From positions 1 through 64,000 of the forward strand of contig DASVLJ010000042.1 of NCBI GenBank assembly GCA_036384915.1: a DNA stretch of 64,000 bases. The letters run 5' to 3'. Source of the DNA: PKWO01 sp036384915 (GTDB lineage: Bacteria > Pseudomonadota > Gammaproteobacteria > Burkholderiales > Burkholderiaceae_D). Position numbers and translations under genes: made by a program. Positions 53,594-61,524 of the stretch are shown in pieces. Below the pieces are notes generated by a model that was given only the letters and a program-made list of their open reading frames with translations, did not search any database and was not told the origin of the DNA. How positions within the stretch are numbered: the first letter of the stretch is position 1; every line of letters begins with the position of its first letter.

Positions 53594-54829
53594 TTACCCC
53601 TTGACGCAAACCACCTGCTTCAAGGTATGTACTACTTCAACCAAGGCTTCCTGCGCCTGCATTACGGCGTCGATATCCTTGTACGCCATCGGGATCTCGT
53701 CGATCACGTCGGCATCCTTACGGCATTCCACGCCTTCGGTCGCCTTGACCTGGTCCGCCAGCGTGTAGCGGCGCTTGGCCTCGGTACGGCTCATGGTACG
53801 GCCGGCACCGTGGCTGCAGCTATGGAAGCTATCGGGGTTGCCCTTTCCGCGCACGATGTAGCTCTTCGCTCCCATCGAACCCGGGATGATTCCCAGCTCG
53901 CCTTCCCGCGCAGACACTGCACCCTTACGCGTTACCAGCACGTTTTTCCCGAAGTGGTGTTCCTTCTGCACGTAGTTGTGGTGGCAATTCACCGCTTCCA
54001 CGTGGGTTTCGAACGGCTTCGTGATCACGGTGCGTACCGCGGAGATCAGGTTTTGCATCATCACTTCGCGGTTCATACGCGCGAATTGCTGCGCCCAGCT
54101 CACCGCTTCGACGTAGTCGTCATAGTGTTCGGTCCCTTCGGGCAGGTAGGCCAGGTCCTGGTCGGGCAGGTTGATGAAATGCTTGCGCATATCTTCCTTC
54201 GCCACCTCGATGAAGTACGAGCCGATGGCGTTACCCACCCCGCGCGAACCCGAATGCAGCATGAACCACACCGAACCGGCTTCGTCCAGGCACACTTCAA
54301 TGAAGTGGTTACCCGTTCCCAGCGTTCCCAGGTGCTTGTAGTTGTTGGTATTCTTCAGCTTCGGCGTCTTTTGGCAGATCGCATCGAATCCATCCTTCAA
54401 GCCCATCCAGGCCGTATCGACGGCCGTTGGCGGCGCATCCCACGAACCCTTGTCGCGTCCCTTGAAGCCGCGCGTCTTGGGCGACATGCCATGCGGCACG
54501 GCCTTTTCGATCGCCGAACGCAGCGGGCCCAGGTTATCGGGCAAATCGTTCGCCGTCAGCGTGGTCTTGGCTGCCATCATTCCGCAACCGATATCGACTC
54601 CGACGGCCGCCGGAATCACAGCGCCCAAGGTCGGGATCACGCTACCAATGGTCGAACCCTTACCGAGATGCACATCCGGCATCACGGCAATATGCTTGTA
54701 GATGAAGGGCAGCTTGGCCGTGTTGGACAGCTGGCGCTTGGCGTCGGCTTCCACGGGTACTCCCTTGGTCCACATCTTTACGTGACGTCCGCCTTCGACG
54801 TCCATGACTTCGTAATCTTCAGACTTCAT
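53594..54829 (-). CDS. rtcB: RNA ligase RtcB (operon copy)
   Basis: A 411-aa RtcB: AVMPDVHLGKGSTIGSVIPT, VGVDIGCGMMAAKTTL, LGTLGTGNHFIEVCLDEAGS, HSGSRGVGNAIG, VNCHHNYVQKEHHF, GAVSAREGELGIIPGSMGAK and the guanylated histidine in SHGAGRTMSR. It heals and seals broken RNA such as cleaved tRNA. The gene lies between the Y-RNA cluster and rtcA, as in the Salmonella rsr-yrlBA-rtcBA operon, and reads from the sigma-54 promoter upstream of rsr. Confidence 0.95.
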   Translation of the reverse strand: MKSEDYEVMDVEGGRHVKMWTKGVPVEADAKRQLSNTAKLPFIYKHIAVMPDVHLGKGSTIGSVIPTLGAVIPAAVGVDIGCGMMAAKTTLTANDLPDNLGPLRSAIEKAVPHGMSPKTRGFKGRDKGSWDAPPTAVDTAWMGLKDGFDAICQKTPKLKNTNNYKHLGTLGTGNHFIEVCLDEAGSVWFMLHSGSRGVGNAIGSYFIEVAKEDMRKHFINLPDQDLAYLPEGTEHYDDYVEAVSWAQQFARMNREVMMQNLISAVRTVITKPFETHVEAVNCHHNYVQKEHHFGKNVLVTRKGAVSAREGELGIIPGSMGAKSYIVRGKGNPDSFHSCSHGAGRTMSRTEAKRRYTLADQVKATEGVECRKDADVIDEIPMAYKDIDAVMQAQEALVEVVHTLKQVVCVKG

Positions 54830-54851
54830 GTCTATTCTCTTTTAAATTAAT

Positions 54852-54986
54852 GGCGACAAGATCGATGAAATACAGGGTTTCCCCTTTTTGCTGCTCTACT
54901 CACTGAGCTACGCCAACCCCGAGGGGCCAACGACAGGATTTGCACCTGCGACAATCAAAATCGATGTAATTCCATCAGCATTCGCC
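54852..54986 (-). ncRNA. Y RNA module A with tRNA-like domain (YrlA-like)
   Basis: Minus strand: GGCGAATGCTGATGGAATTA at the 5' end and ATCGATCTTGTCGCC at the 3' end pair (GGCGA/TCGCC, GATG/CATC). Between them is a permuted tRNA-like domain: a T-arm CAGG-TGCAAAT-CCTG (54934-54948) comes first, then an acceptor-like hairpin (GGCCCCTCGGGG) and only then a D arm GCTCAGTGAGTAGAGC. This matches the described YrlA fold: a Ro-binding stem plus a tRNA mimic. It is co-transcribed with rsr and rtcB. Confidence 0.75.
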
Positions 54987-55021
54987 GTAAACTTTACGAC
55001 AGCACTTCTTCAAAACAAAAT

Positions 55022-55101
55022 GGCGACAAGATCGGTGAAATAACCCGCTTTCGCGGAATTACCGGAGAAGGGTAGTTGATGTAATTCCACCAGCATTCGC
55101 C
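55022..55101 (-). ncRNA. Y RNA module B (short, no tRNA-like domain)
   Basis: An 80-base module with the same ends, GGCGAATGCTGGTGGAATTA (5') and CACCGATCTTGTCGCC (3'). The inner stem is GGTG/CACC where module A has GATG/CATC, a compensatory change. The apical part is a simple hairpin (CCGCGAAAGCGG), so this module keeps the Ro-binding stem but lost or never had the tRNA mimic. Confidence 0.65.
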
Positions 55102-55110
55102 AAAACCATT

Positions 55111-55202
55111 CCGACAAAATCGGCAAAAGGATCACGGCCATCTCACGGCGGCCGCGTCTGGAGTCGAACCAGTTAACCAATGTACTCCTGCCAGCATTCG
55201 GA
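55111..55202 (-). ncRNA. Y RNA module C with a T-arm-like hairpin
   Basis: Ends TCCGAATGCTGGCAGGAGTA (5') and GCCGATTTTGTCGGA (3'). The closing stem is CCGA/TCGG, the inner stem GGCA/TGCC, again covarying with modules A and B. A T-arm CTGG-TTCGACT-CCAG (55158-55172) has a canonical T-loop, followed by a GC-rich hairpin (GGCCGCC...GGCC). Confidence 0.65.
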
Positions 55203-55219
55203 GAAACCATTGGATGCAA

Positions 55220-55277
55220 CGCGACAAATAGTAGTGTGATCTAACATTTTCCATATGTAATCACACCCGCATTCGCG
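55220..55277 (-). ncRNA. Y RNA module D (shortest)
   Basis: A 58-base module nearest to rsr: CGCGAATGCGGGTGTGATTA at the 5' end and ATTTGTCGCG at the 3' end. The closing stem is CGCGA/TCGCG and the inner stem GTGTGAT/ATCACAC. It shares the CGAATGC...TACAT and TTGTCG marks with the other three. It begins about 15 bases after the rsr stop. Confidence 0.6.
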
Positions 55278-55292
55278 CCGCACCCAAAACCT

Positions 55293-56846
55293 TTACTGCA
55301 GCGATACCGCTTCGATCTCGCCCACCCAGTGGGCCGGAGATAACTGGCCAGCCGCGAAGGCCGCCACGATCTTGAACACGTCGTCGGAAAAACCGCCAAC
55401 GTTCAAGATATCGTCGCGTTCCACCGCTTGCGTGGTGCCGTAGGGCGCGATGTCGATACAGACCATCTTTGCCTGCGGGTTGCGCCGCTTGAAAATCTCC
55501 CACTGCTGCATCGTCGCCGAAGTGCCGCGCTTGGCATCGACCCAGGATTGGTTGTCCGATACAAACACAACCAAATCGGCTTGCGCCTTTTCCTGGTTCA
55601 ACTTTTCCAGGGGCGCGCTGCAGTTGGTACCGCCGCCGCCGATGGCCGCCAGCTTGGACGCATTCGTCATCACGCTGTCGCGCGGATTCAAGTCGCATTT
55701 CACGACCTTTACTTCGAACGGCAATACGCGCGTTTCCTCATTCTTGCGCAGCAAGGCTGCAGCGACCAGGGCCGCCACATCGATACAGCGCACCGCCGTG
55801 GTGGCTGTTCCGCGCTGGCCCGTGGCAGGCGTGGACATCGAGCCCGATACGTCCGGGCACACCACCACGCGGCCTTCCAGCTGCGGCACGTTGCGTAAGG
55901 CGATTTCCAGCGCATCCTGCAAGGCGGCGCGAATCGGCGCCGGCACTCCCTCCCCGGCAGCCTTGTAAGCCGCCAGCAATTGGTAAGGAAATACCTTGGC
56001 CTTGGCAATCGCTTCGGCGTCGCGCAGCTTGCGCGCCACTTCCTCGACCATGCCGGGCAATTCGAACACACCGTGACGGGCAAAGGTGTTCAAGTTCATG
56101 CGCACCATATGCCAGCCGCCCTTCTTGGCGATTTCGGCCCAGGCCTCGCGCGGCAATTCCAATGCGGTCAGCATCTGGAACGGCACGTCGGGCACAGGCA
56201 GCGACCGGTCTTGCTTGTACGCCTCGAAAGCGCGCACGATGGGCGGCAAGGCTTCCGCCTGGTATTCCTTGCCGATCAGCCAGGCGAAGAACGCTTCGCG
56301 CCAGGCCTCCGCGGGCTTCGGGTGAACCATCTTCACCACGTCCGCCAGCGAAGGCGCGTTGCCGACCGCTGCCGACAGCAATTCCTTTTCGCTCGCCGTG
56401 TTCAGCCAAGCTTGCACCAGCTTCTTCGGCCGCGTACCGAGCGACTTGCGGCCTAACGCGCCGGAGCGGATCATTTGCACGAAGTTGCGCAACATTTTGC
56501 CGTTGTTGATCGTGCGCTTGAAGGCCGAAGCCGTTTGTGCCGCGCCTTTGGCCGCCAGGATGGCGGTCAACAGCGCAGGCATGTCCTTCATATAGCCGCG
56601 TTCGCGGCAATACACGGCCGCTTGCCCGATGAATTGCGCATCGACATCCTGGCACAGCTCCAGCACCGTGGCCAATTGCGTCTCGGCGCCGGCGTAGTAA
56701 GTCGCGTTCAGGCACCCGGTGGCGGCATATTGTGCCAGCTTGTGCTTGGGCGCCAGCGCATAGGCCGGAGCGCCGGCGAAATTCACCGTGTTCGTTTGCG
56801 GCAGCAATTTGCCGCGCAGCGTTTGGAACAAGTTGGCGTTTGCCAT
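55293..56846 (-). CDS. rsr: Ro60-like TROVE/vWA protein (Rsr)
   Basis: A protein of about 517 aa. The N-terminal TROVE ring of HEAT-like repeats spans about 1-325 (KHKLAQYAATGCLNATYYAG, GYMKDMPALLTAILAAKGAA, RTINNGKMLRNFVQMIRSGA). A vWA domain follows, with the MIDAS motif CPDVSGSMS (about 332-340) and GGGGTNCSAPL, and FVSDNQSW. Ro60 proteins bind Y RNAs and misfolded RNA 3' ends in the central hole and work with exonucleases. ATG 56846 or 56852 (both after AAGGA) are possible starts. First gene of the operon. Confidence 0.93.
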   Translation of the reverse strand: MANANLFQTLRGKLLPQTNTVNFAGAPAYALAPKHKLAQYAATGCLNATYYAGAETQLATVLELCQDVDAQFIGQAAVYCRERGYMKDMPALLTAILAAKGAAQTASAFKRTINNGKMLRNFVQMIRSGALGRKSLGTRPKKLVQAWLNTASEKELLSAAVGNAPSLADVVKMVHPKPAEAWREAFFAWLIGKEYQAEALPPIVRAFEAYKQDRSLPVPDVPFQMLTALELPREAWAEIAKKGGWHMVRMNLNTFARHGVFELPGMVEEVARKLRDAEAIAKAKVFPYQLLAAYKAAGEGVPAPIRAALQDALEIALRNVPQLEGRVVVCPDVSGSMSTPATGQRGTATTAVRCIDVAALVAAALLRKNEETRVLPFEVKVVKCDLNPRDSVMTNASKLAAIGGGGTNCSAPLEKLNQEKAQADLVVFVSDNQSWVDAKRGTSATMQQWEIFKRRNPQAKMVCIDIAPYGTTQAVERDDILNVGGFSDDVFKIVAAFAAGQLSPAHWVGEIEAVSLQ

Positions 56847-56909
56847 TTTCATTTCCTTTTCTTTCTTTACGCATCACCGAGTCGTCGGCGTTGCTTTCCC
56901 TGCCTGTAT

Positions 56910-56925
56910 TGCAAACGGTGTGCCA
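56910..56925 (-). promoter_or_regulatory. Sigma-54 promoter of the rsr-Y RNA-rtcBA operon
   Basis: On the minus strand TGGCACACCGTTTGCA is a perfect -24/-12 element (TGGCAC, 5 bases, TTGCA), about 60 bases before the rsr start codon. It requires an AAA+ activator, and the divergent rtcR encodes one. Confidence 0.9.
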
Positions 56926-56939
56926 GTTCTGCGGCGGTA

Positions 56940-56951
56940 CCATCGCGATGG
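56940..56951. promoter_or_regulatory. Candidate RtcR upstream binding site
   Basis: CCATCGCGATGG is a perfect 12-bp palindrome lying about 15 bases upstream of the -24 element. Activators of sigma-54 bind enhancer-like palindromes, usually 80-150 bases upstream, so it is close. A second inverted repeat, TTATCTT-AA-AAGATAA (57036-57051), is just before the rtcR start. Confidence 0.4.
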
Positions 56952-57035
56952 ATTCAAGTATTTGAAAATAAAAGAGAATTTTTCCGACTTCCCAAAGTGA
57001 GTGAATTTTCGAGTATGCCCAGCTTCGTGATATAT

Positions 57036-57051
57036 TTATCTTAAAAGATAA
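57036..57051. promoter_or_regulatory. Inverted repeat upstream of rtcR
   Basis: TTATCTT, two bases, AAGATAA lies 13 bases before the rtcR start codon and about 110 bases upstream of the -24 element. It suits either an activator site for the rsr operon or an autoregulatory site on rtcR. Confidence 0.4.
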
Positions 57052-57064
57052 GTAATTATCCAAA

Positions 57065-58663
57065 ATGAAGAAGAAAAAAATCGTCGTCATCGGCTTCATC
57101 GGCACCCAGCTCGATAGCGGCAAGGGCAGCGGCCGCTGGGAAAAATGGCGCCCGACCGTGGCGCTGACGCAGTATGAGGATGTGGTGATCGACCGCTTCG
57201 AACTCCTGTACAGCGGCCGTTTCGATGAATTGGTCGGACGCGTGGCGGGCGACATTGCGCAGGTCTCGCCCGAGACAGTCGTGGTGCCGCGTGCGCTGCC
57301 GATTACCGACCCTTGGGACTTCGAAGACGTTTACGGCAACCTGTTCGACTTCGCGCGCAGCTATCCCTTCGACCCGGACAAGGAAGAGTATTGGGTTCAC
57401 ATCACCACCGGCACGCACGTGGTGCAAATCTGCCTGTTCCTGATGACGGAGACGCGCTATTTCCCCGGCCGCTTGTTGCAGACGTCGCCGCCGCGGCGCC
57501 AGGCGCCCGGCCAGGCGGGCAACTACGAGCTGATCGACCTCGACCTGTCCAAGTACGACCAGATCGCCCAACGCTTTTCGCGCGAACAGGAAGAGGGGGT
57601 GGCCTTGCTCAAGTCCGGCATTGCCACGCGCAATGCGCGTTTCAATGCCATGATCGACGAAATCGAACGCGTGGCGCTCAAGTCGCGTGCACCCATGCTC
57701 TTGATGGGGCCGACCGGCGCGGGAAAATCCTTCCTTGCGCGCCGCGTGTTCGAATTGAAGAAGGCGCGGCGCCAGCTCGACGGCAAGTTCGTCGAATTGA
57801 ATTGCGCCACGCTGCATGGCGACGGCGCCGCCTCCACGCTGTTCGGCCACGTCAAGGGCGCCTTCACCGGCGCGGCGGCGGACCGGCCGGGTCTGCTGCG
57901 TTCGGCTGACAAGGGCTTGCTGTTTCTCGACGAAATCGGCGAACTTGGATTGGACGAGCAAGCCATGCTGCTGAAGGCTGTGGAAGAAAAGCGCTTCCTG
58001 CCGGTCGGCAGCGACAATGAAGTGCAAAGCGATTTCCAATTGATCGCCGGCACCAACCGCGATCTCGGGCGCGAAGTGGCGGCCGGCCGCTTCCGCGAAG
58101 ACTTGTATGCGCGCATCAACTTGTGGAGTTACGAGCTGCCCGGCTTGAGCGAGCGGCGCGAGGATATTGCGCCCAACCTCGACTATCTGCTGGCGCAATT
58201 CAGCGCGGAGAATGGCCACATGGTGCGCTTCAACAAGGAGGCGCGCGCAAGTTACATGCGCTATGCCGATTCGCCCGACGCGCTATGGAGCGGCAATTTC
58301 CGCGATCTGTCGGCATCGGTGGCGCGCATGGCGACTTTGGCCGATGCGGGGCGCATCACCGATGCGGTGGTCGGCGACGAGGTGCAGCGTTTGAAGCGGC
58401 AGTGGCGCTCGCATGCGGTTGAAGACGATGGCGTGGAGGCGGATTTGGAGCAAGTGTTGGGCGCCGAAGCGGCAGCCGGACTCGATTTGTTCGATGCCTT
58501 GCAATTGCAGGCGGTGCTCAAGGTGTGCCGGACTTCGAAGTCGCTGTCAGACGCCGGGCGCAAACTGTTCGCCGCTTCGCGTGAGCAAAAGGCCAGGGCG
58601 AATGATGCGGACCGGCTGAAGAAGTATCTGGCGCGCTTTGGCTTAAATTGGGAAAGGCTTTAG
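57065..58663 (+). CDS. rtcR: Sigma-54-dependent regulator RtcR
   Basis: A 532-aa activator. Residues about 1-180 are the RtcR-type CARF regulatory domain (VVIGFIGTQLDSGKG, YWVHITTGTHVVQICLFLMT), which binds damaged or cyclic-phosphate RNA ends. The AAA+ domain has Walker A GPTGAGKS (about 215-222), GHVKGAFTGA (about 261-270, the sigma-54 contact loop), and LLFLDEIGEL. A C-terminal helix-turn-helix (QAVLKVCRTSKSLSDAGRKL) binds the enhancer. It is divergent from rsr and would activate the sigma-54 promoter. Confidence 0.95.
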   Translation: MKKKKIVVIGFIGTQLDSGKGSGRWEKWRPTVALTQYEDVVIDRFELLYSGRFDELVGRVAGDIAQVSPETVVVPRALPITDPWDFEDVYGNLFDFARSYPFDPDKEEYWVHITTGTHVVQICLFLMTETRYFPGRLLQTSPPRRQAPGQAGNYELIDLDLSKYDQIAQRFSREQEEGVALLKSGIATRNARFNAMIDEIERVALKSRAPMLLMGPTGAGKSFLARRVFELKKARRQLDGKFVELNCATLHGDGAASTLFGHVKGAFTGAAADRPGLLRSADKGLLFLDEIGELGLDEQAMLLKAVEEKRFLPVGSDNEVQSDFQLIAGTNRDLGREVAAGRFREDLYARINLWSYELPGLSERREDIAPNLDYLLAQFSAENGHMVRFNKEARASYMRYADSPDALWSGNFRDLSASVARMATLADAGRITDAVVGDEVQRLKRQWRSHAVEDDGVEADLEQVLGAEAAAGLDLFDALQLQAVLKVCRTSKSLSDAGRKLFAASREQKARANDADRLKKYLARFGLNWERL

Positions 58664-58769
58664 TAGGTTGGCGCTGAGCGTAAGCGAAGCCCAACTTGGC
58701 GCTTGAAATCGACGCAACGTTGGCGCGATCTTCCATCGTTGGGCTTCGCTTGTGCTCAACCCAACCTAC
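58663..58769. repeat. Large inverted repeat (REP/BIME-like) after rtcR
   Basis: TAGGTTGGCGCTGAGC-(GT)-AAGCGAAGCCCAAC on the left is matched by GTTGGGCTTCGCTTGTGCTC and CCCAACCTAC on the right, about 40 bases apart. It would form a long imperfect hairpin at the convergent ends of rtcR and the Rieske gene. Such GTAGGTTGG repeats are widespread dispersed elements in proteobacteria; it may also act as a terminator. Confidence 0.8.
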
Positions 58770-58773
58770 GATC

Positions 58774-59853
58774 CTATGCCATAAACTCGCACAACAAGCG
58801 ATGAAAGTGATGCACGCCGCGCTCGCGTGTCGGCGAATAGCGTCCATGACGGTAAAACCGCGAACGCACGCCGCGCTGTACGGCGCGCACGATTTCCTCG
58901 TCTTCCATCTCTACCGTGTCAAGCCCTGACCCGGCGCCTTTGTCTAGCTTTTCCACATTCCACACGAAAGACCGGAAGCTGATGCGTGTCCGTTCGCGCG
59001 ATTGCGGCTGGATCAGGTTCAGCGACAGACCCCAGGGGTAGAAGTTGAGCATCAGGTTGGGAAACACCCACCAGTAATACGCCGCCACGCGCTTGCCATG
59101 GTCTGTTGCTCCAGCCGGAATATCGAACGCCGGCTCGCCCTCGCGCGCGATCGCCAGCTGCAGGTTGGCATAGCGCCCGATCTCGCTGGCATAGCTGCCG
59201 TATTCGACCACCGCATTCAAGCCGGCATGCACGAAGGGAATGTGGAAGCCTTCGAGATAGTTTTCCACGTAGAGTGCCCAGTGCGCGTCGAGATCGAAGT
59301 CGCGATCGCGGCCCGGATCGTGCACGAAATCCCCTATCGGCAGCCAGGACAGGCGCGTTTCGATTTCCGCCATGAAGTCGCTCAAGGCCGCTGCCGGCGC
59401 GATGGAAGCGAAGCCATGCTTGCGCCAGGTTGCGAAGGGCACGCTTGGCAAATTATCGGCCTCCGAAGGAAAGTTTTGCGCCTCGGCAAATTCCGGCATG
59501 GAAAGCATCTTGCCCGTCAGATCGAAACGCCGCGCATGGTAGCCGCAGCGGATTTGCTTCAATTGGCAGGCTTGATGGACCAGGATATTGCCGCGATGGG
59601 TGCAGACGTTGGACAGGCAACGCAATTCGCCCTGCTCGTCGCGCGCCAGCATCAAGGGTTCGCTCAACAAGCCGGGAAGCAATTCGCGCGGCGCCACGCT
59701 GCCGGCCCGCGCCGCGTCGTCAGCCAAGCCCAGCCATTGCCACGAGCGGGCGAAGACACGTTCGCGTGCTTCCTGGAAATATTTTTCCTCTGTGTAAAAG
59801 GAAGTATCGAGCGTGGCCGCCTTGGTGATGTCGGCTTCGATGGAAAACGCCAT
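58774..59853 (-). CDS. Rieske-type aromatic-ring-hydroxylating oxygenase subunit
   Basis: A 359-aa oxygenase alpha-subunit-like protein. The Rieske 2Fe-2S ligands are CTHRG (about 85-89) and CGYHARRF (about 104-111). The catalytic mononuclear iron site is YVENYLEGFHIPFVHAG (His, His about 200-207) with a late Asp. ATG 59853 is taken as the start. Related proteins include choline-monooxygenase-like and other glycine-betaine or carnitine oxygenases. No reductase or beta subunit is adjacent, so the substrate is not identified. Confidence 0.85.
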   Translation of the reverse strand: MAFSIEADITKAATLDTSFYTEEKYFQEARERVFARSWQWLGLADDAARAGSVAPRELLPGLLSEPLMLARDEQGELRCLSNVCTHRGNILVHQACQLKQIRCGYHARRFDLTGKMLSMPEFAEAQNFPSEADNLPSVPFATWRKHGFASIAPAAALSDFMAEIETRLSWLPIGDFVHDPGRDRDFDLDAHWALYVENYLEGFHIPFVHAGLNAVVEYGSYASEIGRYANLQLAIAREGEPAFDIPAGATDHGKRVAAYYWWVFPNLMLNFYPWGLSLNLIQPQSRERTRISFRSFVWNVEKLDKGAGSGLDTVEMEDEEIVRAVQRGVRSRFYRHGRYSPTRERGVHHFHRLLCEFMA

Positions 59854-60115
59854 GCGCACTCCGTCCTTGTGGTTTCCGGAAACGATAAGCGAGGACCACG
59901 TGTACGGCAAGTCCTATTTCCCCTCATTTTTATGGCATTTGCCGTATGGCTCAATTTTCCGGCCACGCGCAAGTCGACGTCGATTGAAATGAGACCATTC
60001 GATCAGCCATGCTTTGGCGGATGGAACCGTCTGCGTTACACTCACACCTCTCGGTTTTCATTTCTCAGGATTTCCATTTCTGAGGTGACAGGTGTGACGT
60101 TTCAAGGGTAAGCGC

Positions 60116-61522
60116 ATGGTATTCAGTTCGGCCACTTTTCTGTTTTACTTTTTGCCGATCTTCCTGTCGCTCTATTATTTCCTGCCGACGAAGAATCTGG
60201 TCTTGCTGGTTGCGAGCCTGATCTTTTACGCCTGGGGCGAGCCGGCCTTCGTCCCGATCCTTGTTTTCTCGGCCCTGCTCAATTATTCCTTCGGCCGGTG
60301 GATTGCTTCTGCGAAACGCCACCGCAGGCTGCTCTTGTCGCTCGGCATTGCGTTCAATATCGGTTTGCTGGTCAAGTACAAATACGCAGCCTTTCTTGCC
60401 GAGGCTCTCAATGAAGTCATCTTGCCATGGCATGTCAGTATTGACGTGCCGCGGATTATCCTGCCCCTCGGTATCTCGTTTTTCACCTTCCAGGGCATTT
60501 CCTATCTGATCGACGTCTATCGCAAGGAAGTCTCGGCACAAAAAAGCTTGCTCGTCTTTGCCATGTACAAAGCCATGTTCCCGCAATTGGTCGCCGGGCC
60601 CATCGTGCGCTACAAGCAAATCGCCGACGAGATCGAACATCGCGTGATCGGCAACGAGCGCATCGGGCAAGGCGCGAAGCAATTCGTCGCCGGCCTGGCG
60701 CAGAAGGTATTGATTGCCAATGCAGTGGGCTATTGCGCCAACCGGATTTTTGCCATTGACGCCGCCAATCTCGATGCGCCCACATCCTGGATCGGCATCG
60801 CCTGCTACACGATCCAGATCCTGTACGACTTTGCCGGCTACAGCAACATGGCCATCGGCATCGGACACATGATCGGCTTTACTTATCCGCCCAATTTCGA
60901 GCAACCGTATTCGTCCCTATCGCTAACGGAATTCTGGCGCCGCTGGCACATCAGTTTGTCGTCCTGGTTTCGCGATTATCTGTATATCCCGTTCGGGGGT
61001 AATCGTGTCTCGCCGCTTCGTACTTATGTCAACCTGGCATTGGTGTTTTTCCTCTGCGGGCTGTGGCATGGTGCGGCCTGGACCTTCGTCATCTGGGGAT
61101 GCTGGCATGGTGCAATCCTGATCCTGGAACGCAGCGGATTCGGCAGGGTGTTGGCGAAACTGCCTGCCCCGGTCGCCCAGGCTTACACGCTCTTCGTTGT
61201 CATGCTTGGCTGGGTCTTCTTCCGGGCGCCGGACCTCCCATACGCGTTCGCTTATTTGCAGGCAATGTGCGGCCTGCATGCCGCGACACCGGCAACGTTG
61301 CCCTGGCAAATGGCGTTGAGCACCTCGGCAGCGGCCGCCCTGGCCATTGGCGCCCTGCTGGCACTGGTCCGGCAAGAGCAACTGGCTGCCTTGGGGGAAT
61401 GGCTGATGCGCAAACGAATCGGCGGCCCTGTCGCGTTTGCCGCGACCATGGCCGCCTATGTGTTTTCCGTGGCCAGCCTGGCTTCGGGCACCTATAACCC
61501 CTTCATCTATTTCCGCTTTTGA
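60116..61522 (+). CDS. MBOAT O-acyltransferase, AlgI-like
   Basis: A 468-aa membrane protein with about 10-12 hydrophobic segments. The MBOAT signature residues are present: FPQLVAGPIVRYKQI, EFWRRWHISLSSWFRDYLY, IPFGGNR and the catalytic histidine in FLCGLWHGAAWTFVIWG. AlgI-type proteins move acetyl groups across the inner membrane to be used on exopolysaccharides. It overlaps nothing and is followed after 2 bases by an AlgJ-like gene, giving an O-acetylation pair. Confidence 0.9.
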   Translation: MVFSSATFLFYFLPIFLSLYYFLPTKNLVLLVASLIFYAWGEPAFVPILVFSALLNYSFGRWIASAKRHRRLLLSLGIAFNIGLLVKYKYAAFLAEALNEVILPWHVSIDVPRIILPLGISFFTFQGISYLIDVYRKEVSAQKSLLVFAMYKAMFPQLVAGPIVRYKQIADEIEHRVIGNERIGQGAKQFVAGLAQKVLIANAVGYCANRIFAIDAANLDAPTSWIGIACYTIQILYDFAGYSNMAIGIGHMIGFTYPPNFEQPYSSLSLTEFWRRWHISLSSWFRDYLYIPFGGNRVSPLRTYVNLALVFFLCGLWHGAAWTFVIWGCWHGAILILERSGFGRVLAKLPAPVAQAYTLFVVMLGWVFFRAPDLPYAFAYLQAMCGLHAATPATLPWQMALSTSAAAALAIGALLALVRQEQLAALGEWLMRKRIGGPVAFAATMAAYVFSVASLASGTYNPFIYFRF

Positions 61523-61524
61523 TC

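Noticed and set aside
54889..54986. A tRNA gene in the Y-RNA region
   Set aside because: T arm precedes D arm, there is no proper anticodon arm or CCA, and the element is closed by the Ro-type stem, so it is a tRNA mimic.
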